Shown one piece after another: positions 30,401 to 44,700 of a stretch of 64,000 nt of DNA. Source of the stretch: Antennarius striatus (Eukaryota; Chordata; Actinopteri; Lophiiformes; Antennariidae); NCBI RefSeq assembly GCF_040054535.1, contig NC_090781.1, forward strand, positions 20,679,579 through 20,743,578, given 5' to 3'. Below the pieces are notes generated by a model that saw only the letters and a program-made list of their open reading frames with translations, had not been told where the DNA came from and searched no databases. Numbering within the stretch: position 1 is the stretch's first letter; every line of letters starts with the position of its first letter. The position numbers were made by a program, and so were the translations under genes.

Positions 30401-30432
30401 CTTTTTTCATAATTTCTTTGTCTCATCTGCAG
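27415..30432 (+). other. Large 5' intron of lbh-like gene
   Basis: About 3 kb between the proposed non-coding exon and the first coding exon. It is AT-rich, with no recognisable exon or transposon. Whether it holds enhancers cannot be told from one sequence. Confidence 0.35.
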
Positions 30433-30436
30433 AGAG

Positions 30437-32648
<2,212 letters not shown>

Positions 32649-33633
32649 CTTTACCTCTGAAAACCCTTCACCTCTGATTGTAACCTACATGGAAACATCT
32701 AAACACCAATATGGCAACGAAAGGGACAAACACAGCAGCTAAGGGTGATGCAACTTTGCATCACAAACTAATGTGACATGGTAGTGGTACATTCTGTAAC
32801 ACACAGAAAACAGTTTAATGACTTTGGTAGCAGAACTGTGAGCATCACTGTGTCGTGGCTTTTTCCTTTTTTTAAAAAAAGCAAAAAAATGCTGATATGA
32901 GTGTTTCTGTTCCTTTTTGTTCCCTAACCGTAACCGTGAAGGGCTCAGTGATGTCAAAGGGCTAACAGAGAAGAAACTGCCATTTTCTATAGCCTTGATG
33001 ACAACATGTTATTGGTAAATCTCAGTCATCCGAGTAATGGTAGTTTTTTTTTAGAACTGAAGGAACCTCGTCAAGCTTCCTCAATAACTTCTTCAAAGAC
33101 AAAAACTCACGTTTCAGGACGTTTGTTTGGTAACGCTCTTAACGTACAACACTGAGGCGGCTGTTTAAAAAATCAAGTCTCATCGTGAGTTTTCTATTAT
33201 GTATTATGTTTGTATTCCACTCAGGTGTGGAATATGAACAAAAATCACTAGTTAGTGGCTAAAAATTGCCATTGCACTTTCAGTTTATTTGTAATGCAGG
33301 TTGAATGACGAAATCTCTTCAGTCATAGGCAGTTGTGCTCATGTTATATTTTAATTTATGTGTAGGTTGATTTGTGAATAACTTGTATATATTGTTGTAT
33401 GCCTGTGAAATAATTACGAATTTGACAATAAAAGACTTCGTCCCACTGTGTGTTGGGAGTTTATCTTACTAACTGCTAACATTTATGAAAAACACCTTAG
33501 AGATCCACTTCTATCTTGCTATTAAAATCTAAAATGCAAAACATGCAGGTTAACAGTTATACACTTTACTTTCTTCTGCATCTTGTGTGAGGAAAGGAAT
33601 CAAACTACAGAAAATAATGGAATAATGACTTTT

Positions 33634-34816
33634 ATTATGCAACCGGTCAGGATGTAGCTGCAAGAGGGCACGAGCCAGTGTCTTATTGTGCTGGTCCCAA
33701 GCCCGGATAAATACAGAGGGTTGTGTCAGGAAGGGCATCCAATGTAAAACTTTTGCCAAATCAAGCATTTGAATCAAATCTATGACTTCCATACCGGATC
33801 GGTCGAGGCCCGGGTTAACAACGACCGCCATCGGTGCTGTTGACCTATAGGGTGCCGGTAGAAATTGAACTACTGTTGGTCGAAGAAGGAGAGGAGGAAA
33901 GTGTGTTCATAGGAAGAGAGAGAAGAAGAATGCCAAGAGTATAGGACTGAGAGTAGGGACATTAAATGGGATCAGCTCTGAGCCTGTTCTTGTTCGCTAT
34001 GGTGATGGACAGGCTGACAGACGAGGTTAGACAGGAATCTCCATGGACTATGATGTTTGCAGATGACATTGTGATCTGCAATGAGAGTAGCGAACAAGTG
34101 GAGGAGAAGCTAAAGAGGTGGGAGTTTGTCCTGGAAAGGAGAGGAATGCAGGTTAGCCACAGTAAGACAGAGTACATGTGTGTGAATGAGAGGGACCCAA
34201 GTGGAAGAGTGAGGTTATAGGGAGAAGAGATCAAGAAGGTGGAGGAATTTAAGTACTTAGGGTCAACAGTCCAGAGCAATGGAGAGTTTGGAAAAGAGGT
34301 GAAGAAGTGTGTACAGGCAGGATGGAACGGGTGGAGAAAAGTGTCAGGTGTGATGTGTGATAGAAGAGTTTCAGCTAAAATGAAAGGAAAGGTGTACAAA
34401 ACTGTGGTGAGACCAGCGATGTTGTTTGGTCTAGAGACAGTGTCACTGAAGAAAAGACAGGAGACAGAGCTGGAGGTAGCAGAGATGAAGATGCTGAGGT
34501 TCTCTCTGGGAGTGACCAGGAAGGATAGGATCAGGAATGAGTACATCAGAGGGACAGCACATGTTAAAGGTTTGGAGTTAAAGTCAGAGAGGCCAGACTG
34601 AGATGGTTTGGACATGTCCAGAGGAGAGATAGTGAATATATTGGTAGAAGGATGCTGAGTTTTGAACTGTCAGGCAGGAGACCTAGAGGAAGACCAAAGA
34701 GGAGGTTTATGGATGTAGTGAAAGAGGACATGAAGGTAGTTGGTGTGAGAGAAGAGGATGCAGAAGACAGGGTTAGATGGAGGCAACTGATTTGCTGTGA
34801 TTATGCAACCGGTCAG
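33634..34816 (+). mobile_element. RTE-like LINE, internally deleted, with 17-bp target duplication
   Basis: An exact duplication ATTATGCAACCGGTCAG flanks the element (33634-33650 and 34800-34816). The 5' part (33651-33965) is leader sequence reaching the start of the endonuclease region ('actgagagtagggacattaa'). It then jumps directly to late reverse-transcriptase sequence (M-V-M-D-R-L-T-D-E-V, and F-A-D-D-I-V-I as catalytic motif), so the endonuclease and most of the RT are missing. The remaining reading frame has an in-frame TAG at 34218-34220 and a frame change near 34600. It ends at 'gcaactgatttgctgtg' with no tail repeat. It lies just past the lbh-like polyadenylation signal. The clade is judged from the sequence type (RTE/BovB-like) from memory. 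Confidence 0.82.
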
Positions 34817-35510
34817 ATTTGAGTGTATAACCCGTCGTGTCATGCAGAAGTGAAAATAACTTCTTGCTCAAGTTAAAAATCATTTTTGTTCATCAAGAAA
34901 AAAAAGTCAGAGATGCAGAATTACAACAGAGGATGTAACTATACACATGAGCAGAACGGCATATGAGGAATCATTTATCTATCTGTTGATTTGATTGGGT
35001 AGTTGGTGAAAGCAGCAACAGATGAATAACCAACTTTAAAATAAGATGAAGTTTTTTGTAAAAAAGCGTTAAAATGCTAAAATAAAAGGTACTTGTTTAC
35101 AAGGGTTCACTGAGTCATACAACATGTCATTTGTAGTTTTTACAGGCATTATGTTCACTTTGAAACAAAAATATGCCTCATAAATGCTAATTCTAGATTA
35201 CCGCCTTCTTATGGGGCCGGAAGGTCGGTGGTTTGTGGTGCTGTACTATGTGCTGCATGCACAGTGACATAATAAAGATTTATTCTTTTTCATAAACAGT
35301 AACCACTGGTGACCATTCAGGATTGCAGATGAATCGGCAAAAGTATTCATGTCATTTAAAAAATGTAACATAATCATTAAAGGTGGATTTTTTTTTTAAA
35401 AGAAAGCTGCAAATGTTGTTGTTTTTTAAACTAGTGTGCATGTGAGCGTATGGGGGTGTGTGTTCAGGATGGGGAGGGTGTAAAACACACTTAAAAGGAG
35501 AAGAGCCCCA
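34817..35510. other. Intergenic upstream of c5ar1
   Basis: AT-rich, no exon or repeat recognised. A TATA-like 'cttaaaagg' near 35489-35497 could serve the c5ar1 first exon. Confidence 0.4.
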
Positions 35511-35512
35511 AC

Positions 35513-35557
35513 TATTGCGTACAGCAGTGTGTGTGTGCAACATCAACCGCTGAAACA
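35513..35557 (+). other. Probable c5ar1 5' UTR exon
   Basis: A short segment downstream of a TATA-like element ends at 'tgaaaca' before a gtaaga donor (35558-35563). The matching acceptor is 'ttttaaccgcag' ending at 35681, after a T-run. C5AR1 genes in other vertebrates likewise have a separate small first exon. Boundaries are inferred; the 5' end is not visible. Confidence 0.4.
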
Positions 35558-35749
35558 GTAAGAAGAAACGTTAATTGTATGATTTGAATTTTACTGTTTT
35601 GAAAATAGGATTTTCATTTCATTACATTTTCACTTGTATGTGAGCTGATTTAGAACTTAGCTTTTTTTTTTTTAACCGCAGCTTGTAAATGTTCAACAAG
35701 TCTCGCATGAATCTTGTATGTTTGACAACTCTCACAGCCTGACGCAAAC

Positions 35750-36778
35750 ATGGACGATGCTGGGTCCTACGATTACGACTACAACTTCACAGCCATTGAA
35801 ATGCCGGACCTTCTGATTCCTGAGATCCAACCGGCCCAGATCGTGGCTCTGTTCTTCTACAGCGTCGTGTTCCTGCTGGGCGTCCCTGGAAATGCTCTGG
35901 TGGTCTGGGTGACAGGGTTCTGCATGACCCGCTCTGTCACTTCCCTCTGGTTCCTCAATCTCGCCCTGGCTGATCTCCTGTGCTGCCTCTCCCTCCCTCT
36001 GCTCATGGTCCCCCTGGCCCACGATGACCACTGGCATTTTGGCTCGCTAGCCTGCACTCTGATCAAAAGCGTGTTCCACCTGGTGATGTTCTGCAGCGTC
36101 CTGCAACTAGTTTTGATCAGTGTGGACCGCTGGATTTTGGTCAGCAGACCCGTCTGGTGTCAGAACAACAGGAGACCCAAGCAGGGGGCCTGGGGGTGTG
36201 TTGCTGTTTGGTTCTTGGCTTTGTTGGGTAGCATCCCACAGTTTATCTTCACCAAGGAGATTGAAGCAGGTAAAAAAAAAAGGGAGTGCCTGACGGTGTA
36301 TACTGAGCTGAGTTCCTGGCTCGTCACCTCCTACCGGTTCCTCGTGGGGTTCTTGATCCCTTTCCTGGTGATAATGGCATGTCACCTGGTGGTGTACAGG
36401 AGAGCAGAAAGTGGACTCTCCCGAGGTCGGGAGCGTTCCAAGCGAACATTGAAAGTCATCGTCGCCGTGGTGCTGAGCTTCTTTCTGTGCTGGCTCCCGT
36501 TGCACATCCTGGACTTCATCGTGCTGGTTGTCCCTCGCAGATCCGTCCACAGCCCTCACGTGTACGTGGCACATGTTTTAGCGGTCTGCCTGGCGTATTT
36601 CAACAGCTGCCTCAACCCACTGCTCTACGTGTGTCTGGGCCGGAGCTTCAAAGACAGCATCAACCGCTCCATGCGCAACATGCTCAACTTCATCAGTGAG
36701 GACCCGGGGATGAAAACTAGCATCACTCATGGTGACACCAAGAGCACAAGCGCTTCGAAGGAGATGACTAAGATCTGA
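35750..36778 (+). CDS. c5ar1: C5a anaphylatoxin chemotactic receptor 1
   Basis: A 342-aa class A GPCR in one coding exon (human 350 aa). It binds complement fragment C5a at the plasma membrane of myeloid cells and signals through Gi. The acidic N-terminus has Tyr7, Tyr9 and Tyr11 (likely sulfated) and an N-glycosylation site N12-F-T. Seven membrane segments are evident. Others are N-L-A-L-A-D-L-L in TM2, Cys102 with Cys180 as the expected disulfide, C-W-L-P in TM6 (247-250) and N-P-L-L-Y in TM7 (299-303). V-W-C-Q-N after TM3 matches C5AR1 rather than FPR or CMKLR1. The DRY position reads D-R-W (126-128), where human C5AR1 has D-R-F. The Ser/Thr-rich tail suits arrestin binding. An A10 run encodes K-K-K in ECL2 and the frame is intact. 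A polyadenylation signal is at 37112-37117, tail-to-tail with dact3. Confidence 0.93.
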   Translation: MDDAGSYDYDYNFTAIEMPDLLIPEIQPAQIVALFFYSVVFLLGVPGNALVVWVTGFCMTRSVTSLWFLNLALADLLCCLSLPLLMVPLAHDDHWHFGSLACTLIKSVFHLVMFCSVLQLVLISVDRWILVSRPVWCQNNRRPKQGAWGCVAVWFLALLGSIPQFIFTKEIEAGKKKRECLTVYTELSSWLVTSYRFLVGFLIPFLVIMACHLVVYRRAESGLSRGRERSKRTLKVIVAVVLSFFLCWLPLHILDFIVLVVPRRSVHSPHVYVAHVLAVCLAYFNSCLNPLLYVCLGRSFKDSINRSMRNMLNFISEDPGMKTSITHGDTKSTSASKEMTKI

Positions 36779-38725
36779 GAGAGCGCAGACCTCTATATGC
36801 TGTACAGTATGCTAAGAAATGCTGCATTTTCACATGGCTGGAGTTAAACCAGGGGTAATGTAAATTGCTGCTGGGTCAAAAAGGGCTCCATTACTCCATC
36901 CAAACTTCTTCTTCTAAAATTCCTGCAGCATGTGTGGAATATACTTTAAATGAGCAACATGACCTGTCATGGTTAATTCCCTGGACTGGACTGCTCCTGT
37001 CAGTGAAATTGAAAGAAGCGGCAAAAGTTCAAAGCTAACAGATATTGTTATTTTTTTGCAACACGTATTAAGATTCCAAAGACTTTAAAAAAAAAAAAAA
37101 AGTTTTATGAAAATAAAACATTTTTTAAAAAGTGTGTTATAAAAATCCGACCACAGACATGCTTGCAGTGAAATGATTGAGTTGCGATAGAGAACATAAA
37201 CGAAGTCAGTCTGAAAAACAAATTTATCTCTAGTCAAAAGTGTGTTTATGAGCTTTTAAAGGAAGTATTTTTGCAGAGGCAGTTGCCATGGAACCTGCAC
37301 AGATTATAGATTACAGACCAACTGAAGATGGTAAATGAGGAACTGTGAGCGTTTCCTGTGAGCGTTGCAACAAAACAGATCAATGTTACACAAATGCTTT
37401 GTTTCCTTTTATTACTGAGGTCCGAAAACTGTCTTGTATGTTGAAATGACTATTTGATATCATCAGCAATCATTGTTAATTTAAATTTTATTTACCAATA
37501 CAATACATTTGAGTCTCTGTCATCTCAGCCAGATGGATGATGGATGGATGAATGGATTGATGTATGGACGTTCCAATCACTTTTAATGACAGCATCCAAG
37601 ATAATGTTAACGCCCTCTGGTGCGACAGTACCATCTTAGACCGCACGGGGGCGATACACTCTAAACATCTGCTGTTCAGTGACAACAGCGAGTTTCAATT
37701 CTCAGATATTTGACCCTTGAGACCATAAAGATTATGGATAAGATTATAAAACAAATAAACTGCATATTTTGCCAAGTTTGAAGAATGATTAATATGTTAT
37801 GCTTTTATTCCATGGAAGTAATATTATCGAGCACTGTAAATAAAACAATGAAAGGACCAAAATTGAGCACATGATTGCCTTTATTTACAAACTACATTCA
37901 TTTCAAACAAGGCCACATGATGGTATATACAAAACATACATATGTACAAATGTCTGTGTCTCTGTGCTTCATTTAATCTGTACACTTACACGTTTACTTT
38001 CTATGGCCTCCTTTACATCCTGACTCAAAGTGATTTTCCCTTATCAGAGATTCATTTTTGAGACAGTGAATAAGTCAAAAAGGTGAATTCTGTCACTACA
38101 TATTTATTAACATTCTAAATGGAAGATTTTTGTAAAGAATGGTGGCTAAATCCAGGAAACACTATCTCACAGCGAGTCTGTCTTTTCCTCATAATATCCT
38201 AAAAATGTATTTAAAAAATTTCAAAAGTTTTTCAGAATAAATTATGAGATTTGGAAGGAAAAAGGGATTAAAAAAATTGTACCATCAAAATTAATTATGA
38301 TACATACAATTAATTGATCGCATAAGCTGTTGAGCCTTTTGGTCAGCTAATCATGCAAAATTTGAACTTTTGAGGATAAAGTTTTCCATAAGGAATTAAA
38401 ATATTCAACAGTCATGATTACTTTCCGCTCCACACTGAATTAATTAGTACAATTCAGTCTTTAATCAACTGTATGACCAACAGAAATGAGCAAAAACTGG
38501 CAGCATCGTATTAACCATCATCCATTCCAGCAGGATAACACTGATTAATCTGACAGCTGGTATCAGCTACAAGATAAAACCAACCAGATACAACCGCAAG
38601 ATGATCACTAGCAGATATTTAATGGTCTTTAGTCTTATTGCATGATCAGTGACCAAAAGAAGCAACGGCGGCTTTGCTCTGACGATGGCTTTACATCAGG
38701 GAAGTAGCAAAGTTTGACGTTTTCC

Positions 38726-41700
38726 TCACACAGTAGTCATGACTTTGAGGGATCCTGAGCGGAACCTGAGGATCTTCTTTTTGAGAGCGTGGGAAGCTTT
38801 TATCTTAACAAAGGCTTTCGGTTGAGGAGGAGCTTTGGCTGCGGCCTGCGACGAAGGTGACGAGGAGGAGGACGTGGAAGCGAGGCGTGGCGGTAGCTGC
38901 TGGGGCCACACCAGCCCCCCACTTTCATCTGAGTCACTGGACAGAGAGCTGGAGGCCGGGGAGTACACTTCGCTCATACTGGATTCGGACTCTGCGGGGA
39001 CGGCGCCGGCGTAGCCCTCCTCTCCCTGGCAGAGCGGCGCCCTCTCCTGAAAGTCTCCCTGACGACTTTGGGGGTGCTGCTGCAGCTGCTGATGGTAGTT
39101 ATGGATTTGGGAGTGGGGACAGTAATGCCCGTGTCGAGTTTTTCGGTGTGGACGCCTATGTACCTGTCCTACCAGTAACTCCCCCTCATCCTGGCTGAGC
39201 TCCACGTTGGAACACCAGCGCCGGTTCCCGTTCTGGCCACTGTTGATCAGTTGTGATCCGGGGGCTAGACCTTGGTTGTGAGGAAGATCTCCTCGACCTT
39301 GGTGCCTCTCTGTGGTGCTGTACCTGCGCTCCGGGAGGACTGGTTGTCCCAGGAGGCTGTTCTCAGACTGGGATCGATTGGTCTTACCACTTGATTTCTT
39401 TGCTCTTTGTCGCTCGTTGTAGCTCTTCTTAGAATGTCTGGACTTGGAGTGATCCGGAGAGGCGGGGGCTCGGTTGGGTTTGCATTGCTGTAGGTTGTAA
39501 TGTCTGGGGGAGCTCACAGGGGTATGGTAGCCTTGTCCTGGGATAAACTGACCAACTAATAAATTATGTTTGTGATGAATAGGGGGTTGTAGTTGTAAGT
39601 ACTGCTGGGGGGATGGGGGTTCACAGGAAAGGTCGAGAGCCCCAACACCACAGTTGGGGTCCAGAGAGGGCAGAGGTGATGGTATCCTCTCAGCCAGGGA
39701 GTGTGGCCTGCGCTGGGGGTAGGGCAGAGCCAGATAACAGTCTTCTTCCCTAGATGGGGCTTCTCCTCCACAGGCCTCCCCTTCCAGCAGGTCACAACCC
39801 CAGGCCTGGCTATTTGGGTTTGCCGAAAGGTCATCATGGGGATGGAAATGGGGGTCAGGAAGGCGTTGCTCCGCGGTCATACAAGGAGCCCTCTTGTTTA
39901 GGGAGCTGTGTCCAGAGGCACTGCAGTATGGGGGGTCAGGACTCAGGGTGGTGCGAGGCTGGCAGGGCCGTGGTGAAAGGGTATGGCGCTGGATGAGACC
40001 CAGGATGTAACCTTCCACTCTCATGGCCTGCTGGTAGTCCTCTTCAGTGATCCGGTCCTCTGCAGGCTGTTGCTGCTGCTCCCAGGTGGGGTCCGCTCTG
40101 CTGAGGTCCCACTGCCAGGAGTCCATCCCCGTGCCCTCCTCAGCGATACCCTCCAAGGGGGGGTAAGGGGCAGAAAAAGAGCGGGGCAGGGTGGTGCGTA
40201 GGCCGGGCGTATCCGTTTCTCCGCTTAGCATGAAGGGGTCGCCTAATAACAGAAAATAACACTGTTGAAGGTGCTGGGTCAGCGGCGTCATTCAAGGTCT
40301 GAAGGTTGGTTAACGTTAAATACCGGAGAAAAAAACCAAATCATTTTAAAAATATGTGCTCTGATCTCAACAGTTTATAGTCGTATAATTACATGTTTGA
40401 CTTTTCTCAGGATGTCGAGATCATAGGCAGCTATTTCTGAGGATGTGTGCGCTTAAGTTTAATTGTGCCTCTACTTTTTCTTACCCACAGACTTTGGCCT
40501 GTCATTGGTGTAAGTCCAGGAGGAGACCGCCTCCGTGGGCTCCGAGGAACAAGATCTTCCTTTTGGCGACTGACCCTCGCTCAACTCGTAGAACCCTAGG
40601 GAATGTTACGGGACAAAGATCTGTCATAGCTCACGGATGATTTGAGCTAAAATTTAATTAAATGAATCATGTTACTAAGCATTAGTATGGGGAAAAGGAG
40701 ACTTTTGTACAGACTTATCATCTTATGGCACTTTCAGATAACTTCCGACTGCAGTCGGGTTCAAGTGGAGGGTAAACACAATCCGTGGACGTACCAGAAC
40801 TGGGCTGGCTGTCGACCGTGTCTCTATCGTGACCTCCGTCGTAGCTTCCGTCATCGGCGTCGATCCTCAGCTCTCCCACCTGCTGCTCCAGAGCTTGCAT
40901 CAGGCCCCATGGGGAACTCTGAAGGGCACTCTGAAATGCAAAGAGACACTCATGCATAAATTTATTGCAATGCTGTGAATTATTTTGACTATGTGGAACT
41001 GTCTTGGGATCGGTGTAGCTGGTTTGCAGCTGTCAGTTGTTCACACTGCCTTTCCACCAAAGGCTCTGTTTGGTGTTCAGGTAAATGGGTTTAATTTGGA
41101 AATTTGCATCAAAGTGCTTTCAATAATCGTGATATAAACTAGAAATCAAAAAACGAATATACCTTTTTCCGAAGACAGATTTTTCAGTTTGACTAAAAGA
41201 GTCACAACAGGATGAGATAATGGATAAAGACTCTTTCACACGTTGCGTCACAGGTCACCACTGTGCTTCGCTGCAGGGCATCAGCGAGCAGCGCCCATAT
41301 CTGTCACTGGCTTCTCTTGTGTAAGCAAAACTTCAGGTCGATGTGGTGAGTCAGAACATGAATAATTCAACGTTCCATAAAGAGGAGGGGGTGAGGGGGT
41401 GGGGAGGACACAGAGACATGCACGCCATCCAGATACAGAGACGAAACGATAAACACAACCCACACTTTTTATGATCAGAAGTTCTCTCCACTGATTGTTT
41501 GCTAAATTCTACCGTTTCTTTTATAGCTGCCCTTTAGAACAGGCCACCAGTTCTTTGCAGGGCGATGCATGAAATATATTCAAATCCTCTGGGTGACAAA
41601 AATTTCTTCTATCCGGGGCTGTGTGAACACATACTGTAAATCTCAGCTTTCATGTCACTTTCATGTGTTGCCCTAAATTAGGAATTCTGGGGATTCTGGT

Positions 41701-44700
41701 GACAGGAATGTGCAGTGAGATTGGAAATCATGTGACTGATAGCATAAACGCGTCTGCTGAACGCTGTTGTCACTGGTCGGCTTGCAAAAATTCAGCTCTA
41801 TAAATGTTTCCCATCCTCCAGGGCAAAATATCAGTCATACATTCGATGCTGTTATTCATTGGAGAACCGGGTCCGACTTTGAAGTCAGAACCTTTTTTTT
41901 GCTGTGAGGTGACCAGTAGAGCATCTCACAATCGTTCTGCTGATTAAAGAAAGAAATGTTTAGAAATGTTCGCTTTGAAAAAGACAGAGATAGAAGAACG
42001 CAAGCTTTGACGTGCCAGCTTCAGCCACATTTAGCACACGCCTGCGAATGAGCGTGTCCTCATAGTTCCATGAACACACACACAACAGACACACACTTGG
42101 ATGCACACGTGCTTGCACACAAATTGCCTCCTTCTGTTGAATGTGGTACTTTTGATACTCAAAGCTCATTAAGAGCCTTTATTACCAGGATATTGAGCTT
42201 GTCCTCATTCTGGTGCAGACCTGCTGTGATGTACGACCTGTCAGACACCTGCTATGGTCCTCTGCACTTCCTGAGAACAGGGTTTGTGCAAATAGTGCAC
42301 CTATGCCAGTAAAAGCAGCAAGATCGATTAAAAAAAAAACTGTTTGGTGAGAAAGCTCAAGCTTGGTAGATAAATTAATGTCTCCATCAGGATGCAATAT
42401 GATCTCTTTGGTGGGGCAATCACCGATTAGAAGGTGCTTGCCCAGAGTTCCCTTGTCCTCCCCGTCACTTTTCATGGGCAAAGTAACAATTACGTAACTC
42501 TGCATTCACAGCTCAGACTGTGGATTGTGTCTCGGCGCATGTTTAAACTCTCAAAGCCGTCGTATATTCAGATAACAAGTCCTGGCAAATAGGAAACTGC
42601 ATGTCTGCGGAGTGATCTTTTGCTCAGTTTGCCAGTAAGTGTTTGAGCTCTGATTCTTTTGTCCTGCAGACGAGACGTGGCCATAATGCAAATGCTGTTG
42701 AGGGGGCAATTGACCCGAGCTAACCTATGCTTCCCACACAACCTCTTCAGCCCAAAGCTGTCATTCCTTTTGTGTCGACAAGGGTTCTTATTGTCTTAGT
42801 ATAAACAAAGCATCACGGTCACTACATCAACAAGGTCTGGTGTGGAAGAGATGAGGAGCGGGAGCTTTGTTTTTTAGCTACTGGTGCAGTTTAGACAAAT
42901 AGCTTGGAGGAGGGGAAACTATTGGAAATCCATTAATCAATGATGCAGGATTCACAGAATTGATTTTGCCGCTGTGCCTGCAGGAGAATATATCCATGCA
43001 GACACACAGTGTGGAAACTGTGGTGGCGGTTATTAAATTATAATGCTGCAAAAACAAACAGACCTTTATGGAGGAACAAATCGAGCAAACATACAACATT
43101 GAGCAGTGTGGCTTTTGGAGCAGGCGCCATTTTTTTAGGCCAGTGTTTGATTGCACTCTATTATTAATGGTCTCATGCTGGCTCACTCTGCGCACTGTAT
43201 CATTACTGTTTTACTGCATCTTCTTCCCCCAGTCATGGGGGATGGGGGGGGAGAGTGGCGACATGGTGCAACCGTCCTCACCTAAACGTATAGCTGTTAC
43301 AGACCATGTGCATCAAGACCACTCGTTCTTTCAGTGGAAATGATCAACCAGCTGGTGGATCTTTCCTGCATGAATGCATGTGTGAAACCATATTTCATGT
43401 TAATCAGGGTTTAATTTTAGCATCATAGGTCCAGAATTGTGTGTGTGTGTTTTTAAAAAAAATATCATCCACCAGATTATGTCAACCTCCATTGGATGGC
43501 ACAAAAGGAATTTGCATGCGCTTGAAAATGCATTAATGATATTATCTGATATTATATTGATATTATCTGATCAAGACTGGTTTCGACTTCACAAAAGTGT
43601 GAGACGATTTTAATAATCTTGTTGCCAAACCATAAACATACCTCTTAAAATTAAATCTATTTCATATTTGTTATATGGAAAATATTTTTGTCTATTCTTG
43701 TCATAAAAATGGGAATCATGCAGACCAACTGGCAGATAAAAGTATAAAATAAAGGAAAATTAAATACATATAATCAATGCTGACTTTGAATAATCAGAAA
43801 AAGTAGAAAATTATATGAAAATACAAAATTTTCAGGACATTTTTGGAAAGATTCACTTTTTATGAAGTACGGATCAAGGGCTAAAGAGACATTAAAATAC
43901 AGACATCTGAGAAAAAAAGCACTAGATGGCCCGTGAGAAGGACTTCTATATTTAGAGTCAGATTTTCTCGGGTCGCCAGGTCAAAGGATTATGAAACGGT
44001 GACAGCAGGATACAAAAATCGGTGGAACAGAGCACATGACTCATGTAGCTGCACTGCTGGTCTCTTTATAATGAAAGCGATGTTTTGACTGGCTACTCAC
44101 TGAAAGGGCTGTGGGAGGCTGGAAACCCACACACACGTGTATAGATATCTATATGTACAAACACATTCTTGACTAACCCAGTGATCCCTTCTTCCCTCAG
44201 ACAGACAAACATTTAACATGCTTCATCGAATTAAGGGAAATTGAATTTTAATGATAAATCCTAAGTTGACAGAACACACAGGCACCCCAGTGTGTAAACG
44301 TCCATAATGAATGGCATTCATTAACATGCTGAGACTCTGTCCTACATGCAGGCAGGAGCAGGGTGGGTTGGCTATACGAATGGAGTCTCTGAACAGTGAT
44401 ACACACCAGGGCTGCACTCGACATTTGTGTAATAACTGCAGACAAAGCTGCTTCGTCTGTGTGTGTATTTCCAGAAGCTGATTTCCTGTATAAATAACAC
44501 AAATGACACTCAAACATTTTTATTGTCTTTGTGCGCCAAAACAAAGCAGAGGAAAACCAGCCAGTGATCCACCGGAGTGATCAATCACTGCAGAGTAGTC
44601 TAACTGCTCTCTCTAATGGTGTGATGCTACTTCAGGGCAGGGACACAGCAGCAAAGCCACAAAAACAAAGCCAAACATATTGCAGGCACATTTTGCGCAG

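Noticed and set aside
33962-34615. A 217-aa open frame on the minus strand
   Set aside because: It is the antisense of the RTE-like LINE reverse-transcriptase region. The composition is unlike any protein and the plus strand carries the F-A-D-D motif.
36107-36574. A 155-aa open frame antisense to c5ar1
   Set aside because: Shadow of a long GC-rich coding exon, with no family resemblance.
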